NCBI GenBank assembly: GCA_035512775.1
Contig: DATKDI010000045.1
Coordinates: 1-64,000 of the forward strand
From: JAJNBA01 sp035512775
Lineage (GTDB): Bacteria; Actinomycetota; UBA4738; HRBIN12
Direction of reading: 5' to 3'
Length of the DNA: 64,000 nt
This document shows, one piece after another, positions 49,531-58,730 of the stretch. A model generated the notes under the pieces. That model was not told where the DNA came from. It made no database searches and saw nothing but the letters and a program-made list of their open reading frames with translations. Each line of letters begins with the position of its first letter. Positions within the stretch are counted from its first letter, which is position 1. Both the position numbers and the translations under genes were made by a program.

Positions 49531-51076
49531 CCCAGAGACTCCGCTTCAGATCGAGGAGCACCTCATCCAGCGGGCGGTCGGCGTCGATGCGTACCACCGG
49601 CACGTGGCTACGCTCGGCCATGTCGGCCAGCTCGCGGGCCGCGCGGCTCTTGGCCGCCAGGATCTGGGGCACGTGGTCCGGCTTCCTCCCGGAGGCCACA
49701 TGAGGGCTCACCTCCAGGACCAGGAGCCGGTCAGGCAGCCCGAAGCGGCGATACAACCGCTCCTCGCGGTCCGCGAGCGAGCTGATCAGTCCTCCCCCCG
49801 GGCGGAGCGACGTACGGATCCGGGGCCCATCCAGGACCAGATGGTCCTCCCGTTCGCTGAGGGCCATCAGGGGGAACCGGTCGAAGATCACGAGACGCCC
49901 CGAGCGCGCGTCACGGCGCCCCGCGAGGACCCGACGGGCCCGATCGTGGCCGATCGCGAGGTAGTGCGCTCCGAGCGCCAGATCCCGCATCGCCTCGAGC
50001 GCTCGTGCGCGCGCCGACCCCGAGCCGGTCTTCCCTGTCGCGGCACGATGACCTCGGCGCAGGGCGCGGAACGCAACGTAGGACCACCGGCTCCGCAGAG
50101 AGGGGCTCTTGCTGCCGAGATAGTGGACTCGAACGTCGACCTTCCAGCCGAGCCACCCGGCCAGCGCTCGGGCAGAAGTGCTCTTGCCCGAGCCGTCGGC
50201 GCCGACCAGGGCGATCGTGGGGGCAGTCGCGGCGAACGTCATCCGAGGAGCGGGGGCCAGTCGACGACGACAGCCAAGCACGATGCGACGCATCCGCACT
50301 CGCGCCCGTCCGCTCCGTCGGAGGGCGCGGAGAGAGGACCGAAGCCGGCCGCGGAGCAAGAGGAACGCGACCCCCGCTCGCATGTCCCGACGATAGGTCC
50401 GGAGGAACCGGACGACCAGGTCGCTCGGCACGACATCGCCGGTCGAGCGCAGGATCGATCCGACCCGCTCGATCGTCGTTCGCGCGAGGAGCCACTCGAG
50501 CTCCGGTCTCATCCGATCGAGCCCCGGCGTGCGGATCGTGAGGACGTCCTTCACGCCGTCTCTCCCACGATATTTCAAGAGCGCTCGGACGGCCAGAACG
50601 GCGAGCTCGAGCTCCGGCGACGGAACGGGAACTCCATCGAGCTCACGACTGGATCCCAGGAACGCATCTTCCAGGGGGACGTGGTGGTTCTTCACGTGCT
50701 CCTCCCCCAACACGAGCTGTCGATGCACGTGGAGGTGGAACAGGGATCCCGTGTCGGGATCGAAGCCGAGGGCATGCTCCATCCCGGGGAAACGCTTGGA
50801 CGGTGGCGCCGTCAGCTCCTTGACCCCGTGCTGCCGCAGCAGCTCACGGAATGCGTCGATCTGGTCGGTGTCAACGAGCAGATCGAGATCCGTACGCCCG
50901 GCCAGCCCGGCAGCCAGGTGCTCGTTGCTCTTCCAGTGGCAGAAACGAACCCCGCGGTCGGCGAGGTCGTCCAGGAGCCGCGCCAGGGCCGGGATGGTCT
51001 GCGGAGGGTAGGCTCGACCACCATCGCGTTTCGACATCTCGGTGACGTCGATCGCAGCGGTCGCCTCCTCGCTCAT
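49520..51076 (-). CDS. Two-domain protein: nucleotidyltransferase-like N-terminus, thymidylate-kinase-like C-terminus
   Basis: 518 residues. Residues 20-190 fit a nucleotidyltransferase fold (VRFCHWKSNEHLAAGLAGRT with the D-L-D-L-L-V-D acidic strand). Residues 285-518 form a P-loop kinase with ALVGADGSGKSTSARALAGWL and a late VIFDRFP Walker-B/DR-x motif, like thymidylate kinases. This two-domain design occurs in actinobacterial polysaccharide loci; the substrate is unknown. It is transcribed with the APS-kinase-like gene, suggesting nucleotide or sulfate-donor chemistry. Confidence 0.72.
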   Translation of the reverse strand: MSEEATAAIDVTEMSKRDGGRAYPPQTIPALARLLDDLADRGVRFCHWKSNEHLAAGLAGRTDLDLLVDTDQIDAFRELLRQHGVKELTAPPSKRFPGMEHALGFDPDTGSLFHLHVHRQLVLGEEHVKNHHVPLEDAFLGSSRELDGVPVPSPELELAVLAVRALLKYRGRDGVKDVLTIRTPGLDRMRPELEWLLARTTIERVGSILRSTGDVVPSDLVVRFLRTYRRDMRAGVAFLLLRGRLRSSLRALRRSGRARVRMRRIVLGCRRRLAPAPRMTFAATAPTIALVGADGSGKSTSARALAGWLGWKVDVRVHYLGSKSPSLRSRWSYVAFRALRRGHRAATGKTGSGSARARALEAMRDLALGAHYLAIGHDRARRVLAGRRDARSGRLVIFDRFPLMALSEREDHLVLDGPRIRTSLRPGGGLISSLADREERLYRRFGLPDRLLVLEVSPHVASGRKPDHVPQILAAKSRAARELADMAERSHVPVVRIDADRPLDEVLLDLKRSLWDGA

Positions 51077-51279
51077 CGTCGCTTCGCCCTACGGCAGGTG
51101 GCAGAACGGGATGAGAGATGACCTGGCAACCGGCTGGTAACCCATACGGGTTCCTTTCGACGTAGGCGTTGTCGCATCGTAGGGGTAGCTGTAATCCCGC
51201 TTCCTCGCCCGGATTGACCGAGTCGCGTACGGCGAACGCACGACGCCCTCGATGACCCCCGAAGGGAGAGCGCCCCCGG

Positions 51280-52317
51280 CTACCCCACAGCGGAGAAGAG
51301 GCGCTCGGCGATCTGGATCCCGTTGAGGGCCGCGCCCTTCCGGAGGTTGTCGCCGCAGGCGAAGAGAAGCAGGGAGTCTTCGTGGTCCGGCGCCTGTCGG
51401 ATCCGCCCGACCAGCACTTCGTCGCGCCCGGCGGCCTCGAGCGGCGATGGATACGCCCCGTTGGCGGGATCATCGCGGACCTCGACACCCGGCGCCTCCA
51501 CCAGCAGCCCACGGGCCTCCTCGGGTGTGATGGCACGCGAGAACCGCGCCAGCAGCGACACCGAGTGACCCACCGGCACGGGGACGCGCACGCAAGTCGC
51601 TGCCACATCCAGATCGGGGATCCCGAGGATCTTCCTCGACTCTTGAACCGTCTTGACCTCCTCGCCGGTGGATCCGTCCTCGGCGAACGCATCGATCTTC
51701 GGAAGAACGTTGAACGCCATCGTCTTGCCGAAGACGTCGCCCGTCGGGAGCGCGTCCAGGTCGGGATGACCGAGCTCCTCGACCTGATCGTGGAGCTTCT
51801 CGATCTGTTCGGCGAGCTCGCGCATCCCGTCGCGCCCCGCACCCGACACGGCCTGGTAGGACGAAAGCACGAGCGAGCGAAGACCGGCCGCGCGGTGCAG
51901 CGGAGCGAGCGCCATCATCGCGACGATCGTCGTGCAGTTGGGCACCGCGATGATCCGGGGGGAACCCTCGAGCGCCTCCGGGTTCACCTCGGGGACGACG
52001 AGCGGCACGTCCGGCTCCATCCGGAATGCCGAGGACTTGTCGATGCAGACGGTCCCGGCGGCGGCAGCCTCTCGCACGAACCCCCGGGCGATCGACGCCC
52101 CGGCTGCGGAGAGGGACAGGTCGATCCCCCGCAGCGCGTCGAGAGACAGTTCCTGCACCGCGACGTCACGATCGCGGAACGAGATCATCCGTCCCGCGGA
52201 TCGAGCCGACGCCAGAGGCACCAGCTCATCGACCGGGAACGCGCGGGATCCGAGGATGCGAAGCATCTCGGTGCCGACCGCGCCCGTCGCGCCCACGACA
52301 GCGACCTTCAGTCCCAT
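51280..52317 (-). CDS. asd: Aspartate-semialdehyde dehydrogenase
   Basis: 345 residues, normal length. It reduces aspartyl phosphate to the semialdehyde for lysine, threonine, methionine and diaminopimelate synthesis. The NADP site is VAVVGATGAVGTEML (5-19), the catalytic Cys128 lies in AVPNCTTI, and the active-site His is in VRVPVPVGHS. It follows lysC in the same operon, with one small gene between. The 203 bases upstream of the neighbouring kinase-like gene (51077-51279) hold nothing I can name. Confidence 0.97.
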   Translation of the reverse strand: MGLKVAVVGATGAVGTEMLRILGSRAFPVDELVPLASARSAGRMISFRDRDVAVQELSLDALRGIDLSLSAAGASIARGFVREAAAAGTVCIDKSSAFRMEPDVPLVVPEVNPEALEGSPRIIAVPNCTTIVAMMALAPLHRAAGLRSLVLSSYQAVSGAGRDGMRELAEQIEKLHDQVEELGHPDLDALPTGDVFGKTMAFNVLPKIDAFAEDGSTGEEVKTVQESRKILGIPDLDVAATCVRVPVPVGHSVSLLARFSRAITPEEARGLLVEAPGVEVRDDPANGAYPSPLEAAGRDEVLVGRIRQAPDHEDSLLLFACGDNLRKGAALNGIQIAERLFSAVG

Positions 52318-52358
52318 GACCTCACCCTACCGGGCGGTGCGCAGCGGACGGCTGAGGA

Positions 52359-52976
52359 CTAGCGGAACGTCCATGTGCCGAGGATGCTTTCGAACTCCTC
52401 GGCGCGGCTGTCGAAGCCCTCGGTGTCGGCCTGGAGCTGTACGCGCCATGCGGCGTCGCCCCGCACGAACACGATCTCCCGCACTTGCTGCTCCACCTGC
52501 CCGGCCTCGAGAACGAGGTCCCATTGGACGGCGGCGACGCCCGCGACTCGCCGCTCGACAACCTCCCCGACCTCCATCCCGTTCTCCGTGGCGACGTCAC
52601 GTGCCGCCTGCACGATCTCGTCCAGGCCCTGCCCGGTCTGGAGCTGGATCGCCATGATCCGCACCGTGGACGCATCCGCCGGCTTGATGAGTTCGTCGTA
52701 GGGGAGCTCCGCGGGGGCCGCTTCGTTCGTGAGCTCCCAGCCGGGCGCCGCGACGCAGTAACCGAATCGGGCCGATTCGACCGTGCTTCGGTCGCACACC
52801 CCCGGGCCGCCGAGCCACCAGGATCCCGCCACGACGACTCCCGAGAGGACGGCGAGGAGCCCGACGACGACGAGGACCGCCTTGGCCGCGGAACGGGTCG
52901 GGGCTTCGGGCGCGACTTCCTCGATCTCAGCGACGCGAGCCGGAGGCGGGGGCGGTAAGGAAGGGTACGGATCCAT
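52359..52976 (-). CDS. Single-pass membrane protein of unknown function
   Basis: 205 residues. A proline-rich cytoplasmic start (PSLPPPPP) precedes one membrane helix (about 30-52), then an extracytoplasmic domain with two cysteines near its start (VCDRS...GYCVAAPGWEL) that may form a disulfide. No family is recognised. It lies between lysC (5-base gap) and asd (41-base gap), so it is co-transcribed with them, but nothing links it to amino-acid synthesis. Confidence 0.75.
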   Translation of the reverse strand: MDPYPSLPPPPPARVAEIEEVAPEAPTRSAAKAVLVVVGLLAVLSGVVVAGSWWLGGPGVCDRSTVESARFGYCVAAPGWELTNEAAPAELPYDELIKPADASTVRIMAIQLQTGQGLDEIVQAARDVATENGMEVGEVVERRVAGVAAVQWDLVLEAGQVEQQVREIVFVRGDAAWRVQLQADTEGFDSRAEEFESILGTWTFR

Positions 52977-52981
52977 ACCCT

Positions 52982-54220
52982 CTACTTATCGGGCATCTCG
53001 ACCGGAACGTCCAGTCCGAATCGCGCGTGCACAGCTCCCAGCGCCCGCGCAGCGTCCGCTTTCCTTACGACGCAAGAGATCCGGATCGGTGACGTCGAGA
53101 TCATCTCGATGTTGACCCCCTCGGCTGCGAGGGCGTCGAACATGTCCGCTGCCACTCCGGGCTGGCTCTTCATCCCGGCCCCCACGAGCGACACCTTGGC
53201 GACCCCATCGTCGACCGACCAGTTCCGTGCGCCCACTTCTTTCGCGATCCCGCCGATCGTGGCTTCGAGGCTCGCGACGTCGGCGATCGGAGCGGTGAAC
53301 GACAGGTCGGTGGCACCCTCGTGCGACACGTTCTGCACGATCATGTCGACGCTCACCCCGGCGCTCGCCACCGACTTGAACAGCATGGCCGCGACGCCGG
53401 GCCTGTCGGGCACGCCGTCGAAGGTCACTTTCGCCTCGTCGACCTCCAATGCGACCCCCGAGATCAGAGCGTCTTCCATGTGATCGTCAGCCTCCTGCAC
53501 CCAGGTGCCGGGTGCCTCGTCGTCGAACGAAGAGCGCACGTGGAGCCGGAGACCGCTCCGGCGTGCGAGCTCGACGGAGCGCGACTGGAGCACCTTGGCC
53601 CCCGTCGCGGCGAGCTCCAGCATCTCGTCGTAGCCGATCCGCTCGATCAGCCGAGCCTGCGGTACGAACCGCGGATCCGCGGTCATCACGCCGCCCACGT
53701 CCGTGTAGATCTCGCAGATCTCGGCACCGGCCGCCGCCGCCATGGCGACGGCCGTCAGGTCGGAGCCGCCGCGTCCGAGTGTCGTGATCTCGTACGCGGA
53801 GGAGAGTCCCTGGAAGCCCGCGATGATCACGACACTGCCAGCCTCCAACGCCTCGAGGATCCGCTTCGGACGGATCTCGATGATCTTGGCCTGGCCGTGC
53901 GCGGTGTCGGTGATGATGCCGGCCTGCGAGCCCGTGTAGCTGACCGCGCGGCACCCTCGCTCGTTGATCGCGATCCCCAGGAGCGCCATCGCGATCCGCT
54001 CTCCCGCGGTGAGCAGCATGTCCATCTCGCGCGGGTCGGGATGGGGCGCGATGTCCTTGGCCATCCGAGCGAGGTCGTCGGTCGTCTGTCCCATCGCCGA
54101 CACCACGACGATCACGTCGTTGCCTTCCTCACGTGCGCGGACCACGCGGTCGGCAACCGCGCGGAGCCGATCGACCCCGTCGACCGAGGTTCCTCCGTAT
54201 TTCTGCACGATGATGGGCAT
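52982..54220 (-). CDS. lysC: Aspartate kinase
   Basis: 412 residues, the size of the monofunctional actinobacterial enzyme. The kinase domain opens with VQKYGGTSVDGVDRL and contains GRGGSDLTAVAM and FTTADPR-like VMTADPRFV. Two ACT domains follow (from about 265), including VSVDMIVQNVSHEGATDLSF, the lysine/threonine feedback site. It catalyses the first step of the aspartate family pathway. First gene of the lysC-orf-asd operon. Confidence 0.97.
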   Translation of the reverse strand: MPIIVQKYGGTSVDGVDRLRAVADRVVRAREEGNDVIVVVSAMGQTTDDLARMAKDIAPHPDPREMDMLLTAGERIAMALLGIAINERGCRAVSYTGSQAGIITDTAHGQAKIIEIRPKRILEALEAGSVVIIAGFQGLSSAYEITTLGRGGSDLTAVAMAAAAGAEICEIYTDVGGVMTADPRFVPQARLIERIGYDEMLELAATGAKVLQSRSVELARRSGLRLHVRSSFDDEAPGTWVQEADDHMEDALISGVALEVDEAKVTFDGVPDRPGVAAMLFKSVASAGVSVDMIVQNVSHEGATDLSFTAPIADVASLEATIGGIAKEVGARNWSVDDGVAKVSLVGAGMKSQPGVAADMFDALAAEGVNIEMISTSPIRISCVVRKADAARALGAVHARFGLDVPVEMPDK

Positions 54221-54258
54221 TTCGAGCCGAGCGTAGCAGCGTGCTCTCCGGCGGCCGG

Positions 54259-56343
54259 TCAGGCAGGCTCGAGCGTGTCGACCCCGCCCTCGAGACCGAG
54301 CGCCTGCCGGAGGAACCGCACCTGGAGCAGCAGGAGGTTCTCCGCCACGGACTCCTCCGTCGTCATGTGCGTGATGCCCGACAGGGGCAGCACCGAGTGA
54401 AGACGGCCCGCCTCGGTGAGCGCGCGAGAGAGCCGGAGCGTGTTCGCCACGAAGACGTTGTCGTCGGCGAGGCCGTGGATGAGGAGGAGCGGCCTCACGA
54501 GGTTCGGCGCATCACCGATCAGCGAGTTCGTGCGGTACACCTCCGGCTCCTCCTGTGGGAGCCCGAGGTATCGCTCGGTGTAGGCCGTGTCGTACAACAA
54601 CTGCTCCGCATCAGGCGCACCGGCCACCGCGGCGTGAAAGACGTCCGGCCGGCGAAGGACCGCCATCGCCGCGAGGTACCCACCGAAGGACCAACCCCGG
54701 ATACCGACCTTGTCCAGATCGAGGAACCCGAAGCGATCGGCGGTCGCGTGAAGCGCGTCGACCTGGTCCTCCAGCACGGGACCGGCGAGGTTCCGGTAGA
54801 CCGCGTGCTCCCACGCGATGCCGCGTCCCGGGGTCCCACGCCCGTCCGCGACGAGGACGGCGAACCCCCGATCGGCGAGCCACTGCGGCTCGAGGAGGGC
54901 CCGATGCGCCTTGACCACCCGGGAGAAATGGGGGCCTCCGTACGGATCGACGATCACCGGGAGCGGGCCGTCGGGCTCGACACCCCGGGGTGTGAACAGC
55001 GCGACACGGATGTCGCGGTCACCGACGATGCCGAACGTCGGCCGTGCTTCGAGGAGCGGGGTCTCGGCGAGTGAGCGGATCTCCGCGGCCTCCTCGCCGG
55101 CGCGGAGCACACGCACACGCCGAAGCGACGGCTCCAACAGCTCCGAGACGATCACGGTGACGTCGGCGGCGCGGGCGGCGAGGTGGATGCCCGGTTCGGT
55201 CGTGAGCCGCTCGGGCACGGCGCCCACCTCGCCGCCCGCGCCGCGCCACACGTGCAGCTCCGTGGGATCCTCGTTCGCGGCGAACAGGACGTCGTCACCG
55301 ACGTCGAGGACGGTGGCGACCTGGAGCCCCGGGGGGGTCGCGGACTCGCCGTCGAGCGTGATCCGGCGAGTGTCCTCCGATTCGTCGACGAACACGAGCC
55401 GACCGTCCCGCAGCCGGTCCGGCACTCCCGTGACGACCGTCTGCCAGTGCTCGGCGATGTTCTCGAAGAGGGTCCGCGTCTTCCCCGAACCGGGGTCGGC
55501 CTCGAGGACGAGCCAGCGCTTCTGGTCGCGCGACAGCACGAGCAAGGTGAGCGGACACCGATCGTTCCACGTCACGTTGACGAGGTAGGGGAATGCCTCG
55601 CGATCCCAATCGATGTCGACGCGGGACCCGTCCAGCCCGAGAACCGCGAGCGAGACGTCCGCGTTGTCCGTTCCCGCCTGCGGGTAGCGGACGGCGCGCG
55701 GTGGCGTGTCCGGATCGACCGGCGACGAGATGTACCAGGTGAGGACCGGGCGCTCGTCCACGCGGGCCGCGACGATCCGCTCGCCGTCGGGGGACCACCA
55801 GTACCCGCGATGGCGCTCGAGCTCCTCGGAGGCAACGAACTCCGCGACTCCCCAGTGGAGGTCGGGGTCGTCATCGTGCGCGAGAACGCGAGCCGAGCCG
55901 TCTGCCACGTCCTGCACATGGAGCGTGCCGTCCACGACGTATGCGAGACGGCGGCCCGTCGGGTCGAGTCGCGCGTCGAAGGCGCCCTCGACGGCACCGT
56001 CCAGAGGCAAGGCGCTCCCCTCGACGAGATCCGCCACGTGGACGCGTCCACCGATGACGAACGTCGCGCGCATCAGCGTGGGGTCCGCGTCATAGGTCGT
56101 GATGCCAGTGAGCTGCTCGCGCATACGCTCACGCCGGTCTCGTTCCTCCTGGGTGAGGTGCTCTTCGCCGTCAGCCGCCGGGTCGTAGATCGAACGCTCC
56201 TCCCCCGAAGCCAGATCGAGAACCCACAGAGAGCCCTCGGGATCGTCTCCGGCCCGTGAACGGATGAACGCGACGCGCGAGCCGTCGTCGGCGATGCGGA
56301 AGCTGCGAGGCGCGCCGAGCGTGAACCTGCGCGTCCGTGCCAT
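54259..56343 (-). CDS. S9-family peptidase (dipeptidyl peptidase IV/prolyl oligopeptidase type)
   Basis: 694 residues from ATG at 56343 (a TTG 27 bases upstream is possible). The N-terminal 430 residues form the DPP IV-type beta-propeller with EELERHRGYWWSPDGERI, which holds the Glu-Glu pair binding the substrate N-terminus. The alpha/beta-hydrolase domain has the nucleophile Ser552 in GWSFGGY, Asp near 628 (LADDNV) and His near 660 (GITHMT). There is no signal peptide, so it is probably cytoplasmic. Divergent from the ECF sigma gene. Confidence 0.93.
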   Translation of the reverse strand: MARTRRFTLGAPRSFRIADDGSRVAFIRSRAGDDPEGSLWVLDLASGEERSIYDPAADGEEHLTQEERDRRERMREQLTGITTYDADPTLMRATFVIGGRVHVADLVEGSALPLDGAVEGAFDARLDPTGRRLAYVVDGTLHVQDVADGSARVLAHDDDPDLHWGVAEFVASEELERHRGYWWSPDGERIVAARVDERPVLTWYISSPVDPDTPPRAVRYPQAGTDNADVSLAVLGLDGSRVDIDWDREAFPYLVNVTWNDRCPLTLLVLSRDQKRWLVLEADPGSGKTRTLFENIAEHWQTVVTGVPDRLRDGRLVFVDESEDTRRITLDGESATPPGLQVATVLDVGDDVLFAANEDPTELHVWRGAGGEVGAVPERLTTEPGIHLAARAADVTVIVSELLEPSLRRVRVLRAGEEAAEIRSLAETPLLEARPTFGIVGDRDIRVALFTPRGVEPDGPLPVIVDPYGGPHFSRVVKAHRALLEPQWLADRGFAVLVADGRGTPGRGIAWEHAVYRNLAGPVLEDQVDALHATADRFGFLDLDKVGIRGWSFGGYLAAMAVLRRPDVFHAAVAGAPDAEQLLYDTAYTERYLGLPQEEPEVYRTNSLIGDAPNLVRPLLLIHGLADDNVFVANTLRLSRALTEAGRLHSVLPLSGITHMTTEESVAENLLLLQVRFLRQALGLEGGVDTLEPA

Positions 56344-56351
56344 CTGTCGTG

Positions 56352-56377
56352 GGAACGAGTCCTTCGCCAACCGCGTC
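56352..56377 (+). promoter_or_regulatory. ECF-type promoter (GGAAC-N17-CGTC) upstream of the sigma-factor gene
   Basis: GGAAC (56352-56356), a 17-base spacer and CGTC (56374-56377) match the consensus recognised by many ECF sigma factors. It lies 78 bases upstream of the sigma gene's start and points towards it, as expected for autoregulation. Confidence 0.5.
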
Positions 56378-56454
56378 TACCCCCTGTCACACCAACTCGG
56401 TTCCGAGGCATGGTACGGGTGGAACACCACATCGGAGCCAGAAATCGGAGACGG

Positions 56455-57042
56455 GTGGAGGACCAGCGCAGCGATAGCGAGCTCCTCACGGCGTCGGCAG
56501 CAGAGCCCGGCGTGTTCACCGAGCTGTACCGCCGTCACGCCGAGGATCTCCTCCGCTACTTCGCCCGGCGAACGCTCGACCCCGAAGCTGCGGCCGAGCT
56601 CACCGCCGAGACGTTCGCGCAGGCCTTCGCGTCGAGGACGACCTATCGAGACACGGGAGCGAACGGCGTGGCCTGGATCTACGGAGTGGCGAGGCACCAG
56701 CTCGGCCGGTTCTTCCGGTCGGGACGGGTCGACCGAGCGGCACGGCGGCGCCTCGGGATGCCCGAGCGGGATCTCCCACCCGAGGACTACGAGCGGATCG
56801 AAGACCTCGTCGACTTCGGGCCGATCCGCGGGGCGATCGCGGAGGCGATGGAGACGCTTCGTGAGGATCATCGCGAAGCACTCAGGTTCCGCGTGATCGA
56901 AGAGCTTTCGTATGCGGAGGTCGCGCGACGCCTTTCGTGCAGCGAAGCGAACGCGCGACAGCGCGTGAGCCGAGGACTCAGGCGCCTGGCCCTGGTGCTC
57001 CAGGAACAAGGGTTGCACCCGGCCGTGGAGAAGGAGTCATGA
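56455..57042 (+). CDS. ECF-type RNA polymerase sigma factor
   Basis: 195 residues from GTG at 56455 (GGAG 4 bases upstream); an ATG at 56410 would add 15 residues. Region 2 is present (VFTELYRRHAEDLLRYFARRT...AEELTAETFAQAF; WIYGVARHQLGRF), region 4 as LREDHREALRFRVIEELSYAEVARRLSCSEANARQRVSRGLRRL. The following membrane protein overlaps by 4 bases. A matching promoter lies just upstream, so it probably controls itself. Confidence 0.92.
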   Translation: MEDQRSDSELLTASAAEPGVFTELYRRHAEDLLRYFARRTLDPEAAAELTAETFAQAFASRTTYRDTGANGVAWIYGVARHQLGRFFRSGRVDRAARRRLGMPERDLPPEDYERIEDLVDFGPIRGAIAEAMETLREDHREALRFRVIEELSYAEVARRLSCSEANARQRVSRGLRRLALVLQEQGLHPAVEKES

Positions 57043-58133
57043 ACACGGACATCGAATACCTACAGCAGCTGGAGACCGACCTGAAGGACGCGGCCGCCCG
57101 AGAGGCGTCGGGGTTGAAGGGTGCGGCGACGCCGGCTCGGCACCGAACCGGCCAGATGTGGATGAAAGTGGCCGGCGTCGCCGCCGCGTTCATCGTCGTC
57201 GCCGGCGCGATCGGTTTCGTGGCGGGTGGGGGCAGCGATGGCATGCGCCTTGCGAGCCGTGACCCCTTCCACGAGGTCGGCGATGCGGGCGCATCAGACG
57301 GCAGCGGCGACGGTGGTTCCGGAGTCGCTCCCGGGCCGGCGCCACAGGCCTCGGCTGCGCCCACGACGGACGGAGAGGAGGCCGCTGTCGGGGGGTCCGA
57401 CTACCTCGTCGACGTCGACAACTCTGTCGGGCGTCAGGGTGCCGCGGGAGGTCAACAGCAAGACCTCTCCAAGATCGTCCGTGACGGGCGCATCGGCATC
57501 GTCGTTCCCGATGACGGGTTCGGCGAGGCCGTCGGCGACCTCACCTTCATCGCGGAGCAGCACGGCGGGTTCATCCTCTCCTCGGACACGCAGAACGACC
57601 TATCCGGGACGTTCGTCCTCCGGATCCCTGCCCGGCGGTTCGATCGAGCACTCGCCGACGTGCGCGGTCTCGCCTTCCGAGTTCGGTTCCAGCAGACCCG
57701 CGGCGACGACGTGACGGCCGAGTTCATCGACTACCAGGCGCGTCTCCGCATCCTCAGGGCACAGAGAGCGCTGCTGTTCGATCTCTTCCAGCAGGCGGAC
57801 ACCACCGAAGAGATCCTGCGGATGGCGGGGCAGCTGGACGACGTCCGTCTCCGCATCGAGCAGATCCAGGGCCAGCTGCGATTCATCAACGACCAAGTGT
57901 CCGAGTCGACGCTCCGGGTCTCGATCCAGGAGCGGAACGCCCCCGAAACGGTCACGGAAACCGGGGTGGACAACCCCGACCTCGGCTCTTTCATCGACCT
58001 CGCCGTCCAGGGATTCCTGCGGATCGTCGGCGCCGTCATCGTCGGGCTCGGTTACCTGATCCCCTTCACCGTGCTCGGCGCCCTCGTGTGGGTAGCGGTT
58101 CGGCTCTTCCGGCGGCGCCGCGCCACCGCCTGA
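57039..58133 (+). CDS. DUF4349-type membrane protein, possible sigma-factor partner
   Basis: 364 residues. A cytoplasmic stretch of about 42 residues is followed by a membrane helix (43-66), an Asp/Gly/Ser-rich linker, a DUF4349-like domain (about 145-310: GFILSSDTQNDLSGTFVLRIPARRF, coiled coil to RLRIEQIQGQLRFI) and a second helix near the C-terminus (325-355). The ATG follows AAGGAG and overlaps the sigma stop, so it is translated together with it. An anti-sigma-like role for its short cytoplasmic N-terminus is inference; no zinc-binding HxxxCxxC is present. Confidence 0.8.
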   Translation: MNTDIEYLQQLETDLKDAAAREASGLKGAATPARHRTGQMWMKVAGVAAAFIVVAGAIGFVAGGGSDGMRLASRDPFHEVGDAGASDGSGDGGSGVAPGPAPQASAAPTTDGEEAAVGGSDYLVDVDNSVGRQGAAGGQQQDLSKIVRDGRIGIVVPDDGFGEAVGDLTFIAEQHGGFILSSDTQNDLSGTFVLRIPARRFDRALADVRGLAFRVRFQQTRGDDVTAEFIDYQARLRILRAQRALLFDLFQQADTTEEILRMAGQLDDVRLRIEQIQGQLRFINDQVSESTLRVSIQERNAPETVTETGVDNPDLGSFIDLAVQGFLRIVGAVIVGLGYLIPFTVLGALVWVAVRLFRRRRATA

Positions 58134-58727
58134 TCAGACCTCGCGCCGGCCTTCGATCGCCTGCGAGAGCGTGACCTCATCCGCGTATTCGAGGTCACCA
58201 CCAACCGGGAGACCGCTCGCGAGCCTCGTGACCCGGATCCCGGCCGGCTTCAAGAGAGCCGCCACGTACATCGCGGTGGCGTTCCCCTCCAGGTTGGGGT
58301 TGGTCGCGAGGATCACCTCGGTCACGTGATCACGCTCGACGCGGTCGAGGAGCTCCTGGACCCGGAGATCGTCCGGGCCGATCCCGTCCAGCGGACTGAT
58401 CGCGCCGCCGAGGATGTGATACCGACCCTTATGCAGGGCCGCCTTCTCGATCGTGGCGGCGTCTTTGGGTTCCTCGACGACGCAGAGCAGCGTTCGGTCG
58501 CGCGACTCGTCTCCACAGATCCGGCAGAGGTCTCCCTCGGCGACGTTGCCGCACTCGCGGCAGAACACGATCCGATCCTTCACCTGCACGATCGCCGCGG
58601 CCAGGCGCTTCGCGTCCTCCGGGGTCGCCTTCACGAGCCAGAACGCCAGGCGTTGCGCGGACTTCGGCCCGACGCCCGGCAGGCGCGCCAGCTCGTCGAT
58701 CAGCTCCTGGATCGGACCCTCGTACAC
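58134..58727 (-). CDS. recR: Recombination mediator RecR
   Basis: 197 residues, full length. An N-terminal helix-hairpin-helix (LARLPGVGPKSAQRLAFWL), a four-cysteine zinc finger (CRECGNVAEGDLCRICGDE, about 57-75) and a Toprim domain (LCVVEEPKDAATIE; HILGGAISPLDGIGPDDL) appear in order. It works with RecF/RecO in loading RecA at gaps. It starts 3 bases after dnaX; the ebfC/yaaK gene usually found between them is absent. Its stop codon abuts the stop of the convergent DUF4349 gene with no spacer. Confidence 0.97.
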   Translation of the reverse strand: MYEGPIQELIDELARLPGVGPKSAQRLAFWLVKATPEDAKRLAAAIVQVKDRIVFCRECGNVAEGDLCRICGDESRDRTLLCVVEEPKDAATIEKAALHKGRYHILGGAISPLDGIGPDDLRVQELLDRVERDHVTEVILATNPNLEGNATAMYVAALLKPAGIRVTRLASGLPVGGDLEYADEVTLSQAIEGRREV

Positions 58728-58730
58728 CGG

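Noticed and set aside
49310..51121. 603-codon plus-strand open frame
   Set aside because: It lies opposite two minus-strand genes with clear P-loops and has no recognisable domain or ribosome-binding site.
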